DNA from: CAVWDU01 sp963840725
GTDB taxonomy: Bacteria > Pseudomonadota > Gammaproteobacteria > Pseudomonadales > Halieaceae
Length of the DNA: 64,000 nucleotides
Reading direction: 5' to 3'
NCBI GenBank assembly: GCA_963840725.1
Contig: CAWIZY010000035.1
Span: 12,906-76,905, forward strand
The position numbers were made by a program, and so were the translations under genes. A model generated the notes under the pieces. It did no database searches, was not told where the DNA came from, and saw nothing but the letters and a program-made list of their open reading frames with translations. Shown here piece by piece: positions 18,265-27,882 of this stretch (positions are counted from its first letter, which is position 1; each line of letters opens with the position of its first letter).

Positions 18265-20592
18265 GTCTGCAGTACAAACACACTGCACTCGGCGGCGACC
18301 GTTGCCAGCAAGCCCGCAAACAACCCCATCGCCATAAACTCGATCAGTAAACCGCCGAGAATAAGCCGCCGGGGTGCACCAAGGGCACGCAGAATAGCGC
18401 TTTCGCGCATTCGCCCATCGACGCTGGCCTGCACACCGGCAATCAACACCAGAGCGCCCGCGGCGAGAATCACCAGCAGCACCAACTCGATGGCCGCAGA
18501 GACCTTGTCGACAATGCTCCTTATCTGGTCGATAACAATATCCATCTCGATAACGGTCACGGTGGGAAAGCTGCGAATGAACTGGTTTAGAAAGGGCTTG
18601 TCCTCCGGCCGCAGATGAAAGCTGGTCATAAACGTGGCCGGGTAATCCGTCAACAGCTTTGGCGGGAAGATCAGGAAAAAGTTGGGGCGCATGGACTGCC
18701 ACTCCAATGAGCGCAGGCTGGTCACGGTCGCCTCCAGCGGCTGCGAGCCCACCAGGAATTCGAGGCGATCACCCAGCACAATACCCATGCGCTCGGCAAA
18801 ATCCTGTTCGACCGATACTTCGGCCTGCTCCACTGTCGGGGGCCCACCATTGCCCCGCCACCAATTCGTTACCCGGCGGGACGGTCTCGGACCAGGTGAA
18901 ATTGGTCTCCCGCTGGCGCCGGCCCTCAGCCTCCTCAGACGTAATGGGTAGCGCTTCGCCAGCAACACCCATGATCCGACCGCGTATCATCGGGTATAGG
19001 GCCTCACTGGTGACATCTGCCTGACGCAGCATCTGATCTACGGGCTGCACACTTTCTGGCCCGATATTGATCATAAAGTGATTGGGCGCACCCTCGGGTA
19101 ACTGGGTTTGCCACTCGTCTATCAGGGAAGTGCGCACCAGCACCAGGTTGAGCAGCAACATGATGGCCATGGCGAAGATCACCACCTGCATAGCGTTGGC
19201 AGTGCCACGACGCTGCAGCCCTGCCAGGGCCAGACGCCAGATACTGCCGGCGCTCATGCCAACCAGGCGCCCGCCGCGCAGCAAAGTCAGCGCCAAAGCC
19301 AGTCCGAGGCCGATGGTAATCACCAACCCCAATATCACCGCCAGGGTGAGTCGCCAGTCGCCACTGTACCACCACATCAGCAGGGCTATGGCAGCCAGTC
19401 CGAGCAAGTAGTCGCCGATAACGCGGCGGTTTTCATGCGGCAGATCGCGACGCAATACACGCAGTGGGCTGGTTTGTCCCAACCGCCAGAGCGGCGGCCA
19501 GGCATAGCAAAGCAGGCACACCAATGCGGTGGTCGCACCAATCAGGTAAGGGCGTGGCCCGCCAGGCCCTGGTTGCACCGGCATCTGATCAGAAAAAATA
19601 CTGAAAAACAGCGACTGCATACACCAGCCGGCGGCGCAGCCGAGTAGCGTGGCGACCAGGCCGAGCACCAACAGGCTTTTTCCGTAGAGTCTGTTCACGG
19701 CCCCGGAGGTGGCTCCCAGGCTCTTCATAATCGCCACATAGTCATTGTGGCGCTCGCTGAATCGGCGCGCCGCCAGAGCGATTGCCACTGCCGCGAGCAC
19801 CACCGCCAGACTGCCGGCCAATAGCAGAAAACTCTCGGCCCGACCGAGCGCATTGCCGATGCCCGGCTGACCCTGATTGACGTCAAGCAGGCGCTGGCCC
19901 TCGGTCAGACGGGGTTCCAGCCACTGCGTGAAGCGGCCTACCTGCTCCGGCTCACCCGCGTAAAGCTGTCGAAATTGCACCCGGCTACCGGGCTGCACCA
20001 CACCCGTGGCGGGGATATCGTCGTAGTGCATCAGCACCCGAGGACCGTAGGCAACGAAAGAGGCGCCCTGATCAGGCTCGGTTCTGGCGGCGGCTGTCAC
20101 CGTAAACGCAGCCTCACCAATAGTGACCGCACTACCGACGCTGACGTTCAGCAGCGCGAACAGACGCGAATCGAGCCAGACTTCACCCACGCCCGGCCCG
20201 ACGCCGGCTGCCGTCGCTGGCCCAAATGGCTCGGCGCTGAACTGCAATTGCCCACGCAGGGGGTACGCGTCGCTGACCGCCTTCACCGAGGCCAGATGCA
20301 TTCGCTCTTCACCCGCCGTGACCATGGTGGGGAAGGTCAGCGTCTGCGCCACCTGCAGCCCGGCGTCCAGCCCCTCTCGCAGCCAGTCGGATGGCATCTC
20401 GCGACTGCTGCGCACCACCCGATCGGCGGCCAGAAAGCGATGGCTCTCTTGCTCCAGGGCGCTTTGCAGGCGGGTGGTAAACGCGCTGATACCACTCACA
20501 ACGGCCACCGCCAGCACCAGAGCCGCCACCAACACGCCCAGCTCGCCACCGCGCCAATCGCGAATTAACATTCTGCTCGCGGTCATTGACAC
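18117..20592 (-). pseudogene. ybbP: ABC transporter permease of the YbbP/FtsX-like family, frameshifted
   Basis: Two overlapping reverse frames, 20592 to about 18842 and about 18842 to 18117, together encode one permease of ~825 residues. Part one has membrane segments and RVLRRDLPHENRRV; part two has EVSVEQDFAERMGIVLGDRL and ends PPVAVLREL, typical of the family C-terminus. The break lies in a G5 run at 18838-18842 (plus strand): removing one base joins NELVAGQWW to PTVEQAEVSVE. So the gene is either newly inactivated or mis-sequenced. The start is uncertain (GTG at 20592 or ATG at 20586). It lies 4 nt after ybbA, its ATPase partner, in the conserved ybbA-ybbP/tesA neighbourhood. Confidence 0.85.
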
Positions 20593-20596
20593 CGGT

Positions 20597-21259
20597 TCAG
20601 TCCCTCACCAGCTCACCGGCAGCCAGGCGCAGCCGGCGATCACAACGCTGGGCGAGGCTCTGGTCGTGGGTCACCAGCACCAGCGTCGTACCTTGCTCCC
20701 GGTTGAGTTCAAACAACAGATCAATAATCGTCTTGCCGGTATCGGTATCCAGATTGCCGGTGGGCTCGTCGGCAAACAGAATAGCCGGGCGTGATGCAAA
20801 GGCCCGTGCCAGGGCCACACGCTGCTGTTCACCGCCGGAAAGTTGCAGCGGGTAGTGGTCCAGACGCTGGGCAAGTCCCACTCGCTCCAGAAATTGTCGG
20901 GCCAGCATGTGGGCATCGGGATCACCCTGTAGTTCCAGGGGCAACATCACGTTTTCCTGAGCCGTCAACGCCGGCAGCAACTGAAAGGATTGAAACACAA
21001 AGCCGATGTGTTGCGCCCGAAACAGTGCTCGACCATCTTCATCCAGCGCGCCGAGGTCGGTTTCCAGAATCACGACCTTGCCCTCAGTCGCCTCGTCAAG
21101 GCCCGCCAGCAAGCCGAGCAGGGTAGACTTGCCCGAACCGGAGGCGCCGATAATCGCCACGGACTCCCCCGCCTTGATTTCGAGGTCAATACCTTTCAGT
21201 ATCTCCAGCTCAACGCCCGCCATGGGGACACGCTTGCGGAGATTGTCAGCTTTGATCAT
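20597..21259 (-). CDS. ybbA: ABC transporter ATP-binding protein (YbbA/LolD-like)
   Basis: 220 residues. Walker A GASGSGKST, Q-loop FVFQSFQLLPALT, signature LSGGEQQRVALARAF and Walker B ILFADEPTGNLD are all intact, followed by the switch H in VLVTHDQ. It is of the MacB/LolD class that drives FtsX-like permeases. Its ATG (complement of 21257-21259) overlaps the tesA ATG on the other strand, so neither gene has a private intergenic promoter. The downstream permease is frameshifted as read. Confidence 0.95.
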   Translation of the reverse strand: MIKADNLRKRVPMAGVELEILKGIDLEIKAGESVAIIGASGSGKSTLLGLLAGLDEATEGKVVILETDLGALDEDGRALFRAQHIGFVFQSFQLLPALTAQENVMLPLELQGDPDAHMLARQFLERVGLAQRLDHYPLQLSGGEQQRVALARAFASRPAILFADEPTGNLDTDTGKTIIDLLFELNREQGTTLVLVTHDQSLAQRCDRRLRLAAGELVRD

Positions 21260-21911
21260 GCAGATTTTCCTTTACCACCCAGTACGGGCTGCTGTCGCTT
21301 TTGGATTGTTCCTGTGGCTCCCGGTCGCCACCGTCTCTGCCGCAGGCCAGCCATCGCCACCCACGATTCTGGTGGTGGGTGATAGTATCAGTGCTGCCTA
21401 TGGCATGTCCCTGCAAGAAGGGTGGGTTGCCCTCCTTGCGAGGCGGCTGGCTCAGGCCCAGCCCGATGCGGTCGTGTTCAACGCCAGTATCAGCGGCGAT
21501 ACCACCGACAACGCGCTGCGGCGCCTGCCCCGGCTTCTGGAAAAACACCAGCCGACCGGCGTGATCATTGAAGTGGGCGGCAACGATGGTTTGCGGGGTT
21601 TTCCGATCAAGCAGATTCGCAACAACCTGATAGCACTTTGCGAACAATCGGCGGCCACCGGGGCAAATGTACTGCTGTTGCGAATGAAGATTCCGCCCAA
21701 TTACGGGGTCACCTATACCCAGGGGTTTCATCAGGCCTTCGAAGTCGCCGCGCAGGAGTCCCCTTGCACCCTGGGCCGATTTATTCTGGACGGGGTCGCT
21801 ACCAACACAGAATTCATGCAGAACGACGGTATTCACCCAACGCGCGAGGCTCAGCCGCTGCTGCTGGATAATGTCTGGCCCGATATCATGGCCTTCCTGG
21901 AACCGCGCTGA
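21258..21911 (+). CDS. tesA: Periplasmic GDSL-family acyl-CoA thioesterase/lysophospholipase (TesA)
   Basis: Multifunctional esterase (thioesterase I / protease I / lysophospholipase L1). 217 residues with a signal peptide ending near VSAAGQ. Block I GDSISAAYGM holds the nucleophile Ser43, block III GGNDGLRG the oxyanion Asn, and block V DGIHPT the Asp-His pair. The ATG at 21258 shares two bases with the opposite-strand ybbA ATG; the frame is open further upstream but only as antisense of ybbA. The neighbourhood is the same as in E. coli, which supports the name. Confidence 0.93.
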   Translation: MQIFLYHPVRAAVAFGLFLWLPVATVSAAGQPSPPTILVVGDSISAAYGMSLQEGWVALLARRLAQAQPDAVVFNASISGDTTDNALRRLPRLLEKHQPTGVIIEVGGNDGLRGFPIKQIRNNLIALCEQSAATGANVLLLRMKIPPNYGVTYTQGFHQAFEVAAQESPCTLGRFILDGVATNTEFMQNDGIHPTREAQPLLLDNVWPDIMAFLEPR

Positions 21912-21922
21912 ACCGGCGACGA

Positions 21923-22270
21923 CTATACCGGGGCAGGCAGAAAAACGGTTCCCTCCAGAAAAGTGACAGCACGCCCCGTCATCATCACCCGGCCATTGGA
22001 CCACTCACACAACAGTTCTCCCCCACGGGCTGAAATCTGTCGCGCACGCAGGGTGTTACGACCCAAGCGCTGGGCCCAATAAGGCACCAGACAGCAATGG
22101 GCGGAGCCGGTGACCGGGTCTTCATCAATTCCCACCTGAGGGCCAAAAAACCGGGAAACGAAATCATGCTGGTCACCCACAGCCGTGGCGATAATGGCGC
22201 ACTCACCAGCCTGCGCCAATCGGGAGAAGTCAGGACGCAAGGCTCCCACCGCAGACAATGCCCCGGGCAT
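21923..22270 (-). pseudogene. PhzF-family isomerase/epimerase, C-terminal remnant
   Basis: The reverse frame encodes only the second half of a PhzF (phenazine biosynthesis-like) protein: FVSRFFGPQVGIDEDPVTGS then AHCCLVPYWAQRLG and a final LEGTVFLPAPV. PhzF proteins are 260-300 residues with two similar halves; about 115 residues remain from a possible ATG at 22270. Upstream of that point the frame is merely antisense to the ygiQ leader and start. The N-terminal half seems to have been deleted, perhaps when ygiQ was joined to this place. Confidence 0.75.
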
Positions 22271-22310
22271 TTGTAGTATACTCTGCGCCCGCTTGCCGCC
22301 GCGAACTGCT

Positions 22311-24527
22311 ATGACAAAGCCACTGTTTTCACACCGCAAGTACTGGGCCGAATGCTTCGGTGTGGCCGCCGAGCTGCCCACCACCCGCGCCGAAATGGAC
22401 GCGCTGGGTTGGGATAGCTGTGACATCATCGTCGTCACTGGCGATGCCTATGTCGACCATCCCAGCTTCGGAATGGCCGTCATAGGCCGGCTGCTGGAGG
22501 CTCAAGGCTTTCGGGTCGGGATCATTGCCCAACCCGATTGGACCAGTGCTGAACCCTTCACCGTGTTAGGCAAACCCAATCTGTTTTTTGGGGTCGCCGC
22601 CGGCAATATGGACTCCATGATCAATCGCTACACGGCGGACCGCAAACGGCGCAGCGACGATGCATATACGCCGGGGAACATCGGCGGCAAACGTCCGGAC
22701 CGGGCGGTGCTGGTCTACAGCCAGCGGGTGCGGGAAGCCTACAGCGATGTGCCCCTGATCATTGGCAGCATTGAAGCCAGCCTGCGCCGGATCGCGCACT
22801 ACGATTACTGGAACGACAAAATACGCCGCTCTGTGCTCGTGGACAGCAGCGCAGACCTGCTGCTGTACGGCAATGCGGAGCGTGCCATTGTGGATATTGC
22901 GCACCGGCTGGCGGCGGGTGAACCGGTTAACACGATTCGCGACCTCCGTGGCACAGCCTTCGTGCGCAAGCGCATACCGGACGACTGGCGAGTGATTGAC
23001 TCCAGCAGTATCGACGAAGTCGGCCCCCTGTCGCCGCCGGTGAATCCCTATGTCGATACCCGGGATGCCAGTTGCGCAGACAAAAGCACGGCGGGAGCCG
23101 TTGAGTCAAATGCCCTGGCAACGGACGCTCTTGCAGCTGACTCTGCCGGACCGGATAACCGGGAACCCGATACCGCGGCAGCGAGCACCGTAGCAGCGGA
23201 ACCGGTGAAGTTGATAGCGATGACCGAGGAAAAGCCGGCGGTAATCCGCATCCCCTCCTACGAACAGGTCCGGAATGATCCGGCACTGTACGCCCACGCC
23301 TCACGCATCCTGCACAAGGAAACCAACCCTTACAATGCCCGACCCCTGGTGCAGCGCCACGGTGATCGAGAAGTGTGGCTCAACGCACCGCCTATTCCAC
23401 TGACGACCGAAGAACTGGACCAGGTTTTTGAACTGCCCTACACGCGCCTGCCCCACTCCAGCTATGGGGACGCCAGCATACCCGCCTATGAGATGATCCG
23501 GCATTCAGTGAACATCATGCGTGGCTGCTTCGGCGGCTGTACGTTCTGTTCCATCACCGAGCACGAAGGCCGTATTATCCAGAACCGCTCGGAGGATTCG
23601 ATTATCCGTGAAGTCGAGCAGATCAGGGATACCTCCCCCGCCTTTACCGGGGTGATCTCCGATCTGGGCGGCCCCACGGCCAACATGTGGCGACTGGCCT
23701 GCAAGAGTAAAGAAGTCGAAGCCCAGTGTCGCAAACTGAGCTGCGTGTTCCCCGGCATCTGTAAAAATCTGAACACGGACCAGACGCCTCTTATCAGCCT
23801 CTACCGGCGAGCACGCGACGTCAAAGGCGTCAAAAAGGTGCTGATCGCCTCAGGGCTGCGCTACGACCTGGCGATCGAGACGCCAGAGTACGTGCGCGAA
23901 CTGGTAACCCATCATGTGGGGGGTTACCTGAAGATCGCGCCGGAACACACCGAAGAGGGCCCCCTGGGAAAAATGATGAAGCCGGGCATGGGCGCCTACG
24001 ACCGCTTTAAAACCCTGTTCGAGAAGTACTCCAAAGAAGCTGGCAAGGAACAGTACCTGATTCCCTACTTCATCGCCGCGCATCCCGGTACCCGCGATGA
24101 AGACATGATGAATCTCGCTCTATGGCTCAAGCACAACCGCTTCCGGGCCGACCAGGTGCAGACCTTTTACCCGTCTCCAATGGCCACCGCCACAGCTATG
24201 TACCACAGTGGTAAAAACCCGTTGCGCCGGGTCACCCGCAAGAGCGACACCATGGCAACCGTCAAAGGCCTGCCCCAGCGCCGTTTGCACAAGGCGTTTC
24301 TGCGCTATCACGATCCAGAGAACTGGCCCACGCTGCGTAAGGCCCTGAAGAAAATGGGCCGCTCGGATTTGATCGGCAATGGCAAACGCCATCTGGTGCC
24401 ACCGCGACAACCGGCGAAAAGGCATCCGGTGGTGGCTCCGGGCAGTGGCCGCAGCCGCCCCTTTTCCACCCAGCACCAGGGCCTGCCGAAGACCCCGGGG
24501 CGCCCCGGTCGTCGAACGCGCCGCTAG
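22311..24527 (+). CDS. YgiQ family radical SAM protein
   Basis: 738 residues from the ATG at 22311; the open frame extends left to 22185 but the family begins near MTKPLFSHRKYWAECFG. N-terminal YgiQ domain: SCDIIVVTGDAYVDHPSFGM, NLFFGVAAGNMDSMINRYTA. The radical SAM cluster motif is CFGGCTFC with cysteines at 406, 410 and 413. The C-terminal tail is basic and Pro/Arg rich. Between about residues 250 and 300 there is an Ala/Asp/Ser-rich insertion that looks like a disordered linker. The reaction of YgiQ is not known to me. Convergent with the hrpB region. Confidence 0.93.
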   Translation: MTKPLFSHRKYWAECFGVAAELPTTRAEMDALGWDSCDIIVVTGDAYVDHPSFGMAVIGRLLEAQGFRVGIIAQPDWTSAEPFTVLGKPNLFFGVAAGNMDSMINRYTADRKRRSDDAYTPGNIGGKRPDRAVLVYSQRVREAYSDVPLIIGSIEASLRRIAHYDYWNDKIRRSVLVDSSADLLLYGNAERAIVDIAHRLAAGEPVNTIRDLRGTAFVRKRIPDDWRVIDSSSIDEVGPLSPPVNPYVDTRDASCADKSTAGAVESNALATDALAADSAGPDNREPDTAAASTVAAEPVKLIAMTEEKPAVIRIPSYEQVRNDPALYAHASRILHKETNPYNARPLVQRHGDREVWLNAPPIPLTTEELDQVFELPYTRLPHSSYGDASIPAYEMIRHSVNIMRGCFGGCTFCSITEHEGRIIQNRSEDSIIREVEQIRDTSPAFTGVISDLGGPTANMWRLACKSKEVEAQCRKLSCVFPGICKNLNTDQTPLISLYRRARDVKGVKKVLIASGLRYDLAIETPEYVRELVTHHVGGYLKIAPEHTEEGPLGKMMKPGMGAYDRFKTLFEKYSKEAGKEQYLIPYFIAAHPGTRDEDMMNLALWLKHNRFRADQVQTFYPSPMATATAMYHSGKNPLRRVTRKSDTMATVKGLPQRRLHKAFLRYHDPENWPTLRKALKKMGRSDLIGNGKRHLVPPRQPAKRHPVVAPGSGRSRPFSTQHQGLPKTPGRPGRRTRR

Positions 24528-24634
24528 AATTGCCGCGAGTTAATGACTTCCATGAGCAGGAAAATACTCTACCCCCTGCCGTTTCGTTCGCGGGGCTCGG
24601 TTTGGCGCTTGCTGTGGCGGTCAACCGGCCACCC

Positions 24635-24889
24635 TCAGAGGTGCAGGCTTACAGCCCACAACCGGTGACCGTCGGGGGTGACCACCGTCAAGGCCGGCTC
24701 GGAATACTTGTCGATCAGCTCCCAGGGCACCGTGCACCCCCGGGTACAGAGCGAACTGATACCCGAGGTCTTCGGGCGAGTTGAGGCGGCAGTGGAAGGC
24801 AGCGAGGTCATCGACAAAACCAGCTCAACGACCTCGGAAGGTTTGTGCTCGCTAATGAAACACATCCTGTACAGCATTGGCTCTTTCAT
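24635..24889 (-). CDS. Small hypothetical protein downstream of hrpB
   Basis: About 84 residues; the start is uncertain (ATG at 24889 or 24877, or 24931 further upstream). The reverse frame shows high-GC third positions, as in neighbouring true genes, and ends LTVVTPDGHRLWAVSLHL. I recognise no domain. It lies 60 nt after the hrpB stop on the same strand, so it could be the last cistron of that transcript. The opposite strand is also open here, so coding status is unsure. Confidence 0.4.
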   Translation of the reverse strand: MKEPMLYRMCFISEHKPSEVVELVLSMTSLPSTAASTRPKTSGISSLCTRGCTVPWELIDKYSEPALTVVTPDGHRLWAVSLHL

Positions 24890-24948
24890 CCCTGAAGGCA
24901 GTGCCAACTTCGGCGCCGCACAGGATAGCAACCTGGCCGGAGACCTGC

Positions 24949-27498
24949 CTAGCGGTTTTCCTGTCGCTTGCGGGTATGTCTAGTAGCCACGGCAGCGGTC
25001 GGGTCATCCGGCCAGGGGTGCTTGGGATAGCGGCCCTTCATCTCCTTCCTGACCGCCTCGTAGCCGCCTCGCCAGAACCCGGCCAGGTCCTGGGTTACCT
25101 GCAAGGGACGACGCGCCGGCGACAACAGATGCACCAGTAAGGGAATGCGGCCACCCGCCACTCGCGGCGTATCCTCACAGCCGAACATTTCCTGCAGTTT
25201 CACCGCCAGCACCGGCGGAGAACAGCTGTAATCAATCGTCACCCGTGATCCGGAGGGCACCACCAGGGCCTGAGGTAGCTGGATATCCAGGTCGCGCTGT
25301 TGCCGCCAGTCCAGCAGGGCATCGAGAATATGGCGTAAATCCAGGCGAGAAAAATCAGCGAGCTTCCGCACGCCGCTAAGGTGGGGAAGCAGCCAGCTGT
25401 TCAGGCTGTTCAGCAATGCGCTGTCAGACAGGTCAGGCCATTGTGCTGGCTCCAGATCATGCATCAATTGAACCCGCGCCCGCCACTGCCGTAAAACCGG
25501 ATTCCACGGCAGAAGCTCCAGGCCTTTTCTCCGCACCACTGACAGCAGGGCATCGCCGCGTGCTGCTGCGGGTACCGCAGATAGTGGCTCACTGGCCAGC
25601 GCAATACGGCCCACAGCAGAGCGCTGTTCGGCGACCAGCATTTCCGTTCTGGAATCCCAGATCACCCGAGCAGTAGAAGCCACCAATGGCGCCAGCAAGC
25701 TTGCAAAATAGTCGGCATTCAATGCCACCGCACTGTAGATACGATCACTGCTGAGCCCCTGCTCACCACCGACCTCGGCCACCGCCAGCCACTCTTCTCG
25801 CTGCAACGGATCATCACCCGCCAGAAGGGCACTGCGTCCATTGCTCAGCTGATAGAGACAGGGGTCGGCGCCACCTCGGCGCCGGGCAATACGATCGGGC
25901 CACCCCGTGGCTATCAGGACGCCGGCTACTTCTTCCGCCGGGCAAACGCTGACCACGTTCCCGGACGCAGGCATGGCGGATACGATCTGGCGATAGCGGC
26001 GAGCCTGTTCCCTGGCCCGGCGACACCAGCCCCTGTGAGCGCCCGGGCAGGGCTGTTGCGCCGACAACACGGCCACGGCGGATGTCATGTCAGCACCGCG
26101 GTCCGACAAAGGACTCTGTTCGGTGAGCGCTGCGGCCAGGAAACTGGCTGTCTCCAGTGCACCCAGATCGTGTCCGGTCAGCAACATCTGGGCTTCCCGC
26201 GGTGCCAGGGGTAACTCGGCCATGCGCGCGCCAAGCGGCGTGAGCCGGTGCACCTCCTCGCTGGTCGGCTCTGTGGCTCCCATGGCGGCCAGCAGATCCA
26301 GCGCCTGATCCCAGGCGGCCTGTGGTGGCGGGTCCAGCCAGGCCAGCTCAGCGGGGTCGGCGACACCCCAGGCCAACAGGTTGAGAGCAAAAGCGGCGAG
26401 ATCTTCCCGCAGGACTGCGGGACTGCTGCGGGCCTGGAGATGCGCCTGTTGTTCCGAATGCCATAGTCGGTAACAGTGCCCCGGGGCGAGCCGGCCCGCC
26501 CGGCCGAGGCGTTGCTCTGCCGAATCTCTGGCAATTTGTCGGGTGACCAACCGGGTGATCCCGCTGGCTGGGTCAAATTGCGCTTCTCTGACCAGCCCGG
26601 TATCGACCACAGTGCGGATGCCCTCAATCGTCAAGCTGGTCTCGGCCACATTAGTCGCCAACACCACTTTGCGCATGCCCTCGAGTGGTGGATCGATCGC
26701 TGCCTGCTGCCGGTCCAGCGCCAGGCGGCCATACAATGGTGCAATCATCACCTGGCCGCCCGCCGCCACGTCCGCCAGCTCGCGGGCGACCCGGTGGATT
26801 TCACGCTCCCCGGGAAGAAACGCCAGAATGTGGCCGGGTTGATCCGTAAGCGCCCGGTGAATGGCTGCCACCGTCGATGGCACGATATGCTGGTGCTGAG
26901 CCGGCCCGCCCAGGTAGCTCACCCCCACCGGGTACTGTCGGCCCGAGGCCCTGACCACCGGCGCGTCGCCGAGCAATCGGGAAATGCGCTCCCCGTCCAG
27001 GGTTGCTGACATGACCAGAACTTTCAGCGACTGCTCCTCACGAAATACATCCCGGGCCTGCAGGATGAGCGCCAGTCCCAGGTCAGACTGCAGATTTCGC
27101 TCATGAAACTCATCAAAAATAACCAGCCCCACGCCGTCCAGTTCAGGGTCACTCTGCAGTCGGCGGGTGAGAACGCCCTCGGTTACCACCTCTATCCGCG
27201 TCGCCGCACTGACGCGGCTCTCCAGCCGCATGCGATAACCGACCGTTTGGCCGACCTCTTCGCCCAGCAGTTGCGCCATTCTGGCGGCCGCCGCCCGGGC
27301 CGCAACGCGCCGGGGTTCGAGTAACAGAATGCGTTGCCCGAGCAACCAGGGTTCATTGAGTAACGCCAGAGGAACGACCGTGGTTTTGCCCGCCCCGGGG
27401 GGCGCCTCGAGCACCAGGGTATCCTGGCTCGCCAACGCGGCCCGCATCTCGGGCAATACATCGCTTATGGGCAGGGAGGGAAGCACAGGGGTCAACAT
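24949..27498 (-). CDS. hrpB: ATP-dependent helicase HrpB
   Basis: DEAH-type helicase-like protein of 849 residues, slightly longer than E. coli HrpB. Walker A PPGAGKTT at 33-40, DEFH box at 129-132, SAT motif at 164-166, and motif VI QRLGRAGR are intact. The C-terminal HrpB-specific domain includes LPQALVVPSGSRVTIDY and the final HPWPDDPT. The start is the ATG at 27498 (MLTPVLPSLPISDVL); the frame is open to 27903 but the extra part is unlike HrpB. The role in bacteria is poorly defined; an RNA helicase function is inferred from the family. Confidence 0.94.
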   Translation of the reverse strand: MLTPVLPSLPISDVLPEMRAALASQDTLVLEAPPGAGKTTVVPLALLNEPWLLGQRILLLEPRRVAARAAAARMAQLLGEEVGQTVGYRMRLESRVSAATRIEVVTEGVLTRRLQSDPELDGVGLVIFDEFHERNLQSDLGLALILQARDVFREEQSLKVLVMSATLDGERISRLLGDAPVVRASGRQYPVGVSYLGGPAQHQHIVPSTVAAIHRALTDQPGHILAFLPGEREIHRVARELADVAAGGQVMIAPLYGRLALDRQQAAIDPPLEGMRKVVLATNVAETSLTIEGIRTVVDTGLVREAQFDPASGITRLVTRQIARDSAEQRLGRAGRLAPGHCYRLWHSEQQAHLQARSSPAVLREDLAAFALNLLAWGVADPAELAWLDPPPQAAWDQALDLLAAMGATEPTSEEVHRLTPLGARMAELPLAPREAQMLLTGHDLGALETASFLAAALTEQSPLSDRGADMTSAVAVLSAQQPCPGAHRGWCRRAREQARRYRQIVSAMPASGNVVSVCPAEEVAGVLIATGWPDRIARRRGGADPCLYQLSNGRSALLAGDDPLQREEWLAVAEVGGEQGLSSDRIYSAVALNADYFASLLAPLVASTARVIWDSRTEMLVAEQRSAVGRIALASEPLSAVPAAARGDALLSVVRRKGLELLPWNPVLRQWRARVQLMHDLEPAQWPDLSDSALLNSLNSWLLPHLSGVRKLADFSRLDLRHILDALLDWRQQRDLDIQLPQALVVPSGSRVTIDYSCSPPVLAVKLQEMFGCEDTPRVAGGRIPLLVHLLSPARRPLQVTQDLAGFWRGGYEAVRKEMKGRYPKHPWPDDPTAAVATRHTRKRQENR

Positions 27499-27882
27499 AG
27501 GCCCATGGTAGCGAAGGCATCGACCACTGGCTACGCGTTGCGGCTCACGGGGCTCAAGCACCGATGCATGGAGCCGCCCGTGCACTGTTATACGCCGCAG
27601 CAGCGTGATAACGGTGCATGGAGCCGGTTGAAGCACGGTCAATAAACATATATGTCTCTTTTCAGTCACGACGTTGTCACGATTGGCTACCAAACTGTGT
27701 TGGCAAGGAAATTGCACGAAAACAGTTGTTAACAACTCTGTAGAAGCCATACCTGATCTACCCGGGACCTGGCGGTCCTGGAACGGTGGTGAACGGTTCT
27801 GCGCAGTCATAGCCGGCTGCAGGCAGTCACAGAGCTTCATCCGCGGGGGCGGACACCCCGCATTGCCTGAAAGGAGTTGCCC
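27499..27882. other. Intergenic region between divergent hrpB and HAD-acyltransferase genes
   Basis: No gene is seen. The sequence gcatggagccg occurs twice, at 27566-27576 and 27616-27626. A perfect 12-bp palindrome, gttgttaacaac, lies near 27725-27736. These could be regulator sites for either divergent gene. AAGGAG at 27871-27876 is the ribosome site of the rightward gene. Confidence 0.5.

Noticed and set aside
18838..18842. Programmed ribosomal frameshift as explanation of the split permease
   Set aside because: G5 on the plus strand is C5 on the mRNA, with no slippery heptamer or stimulatory structure evident; a simple indel or read error is more likely.
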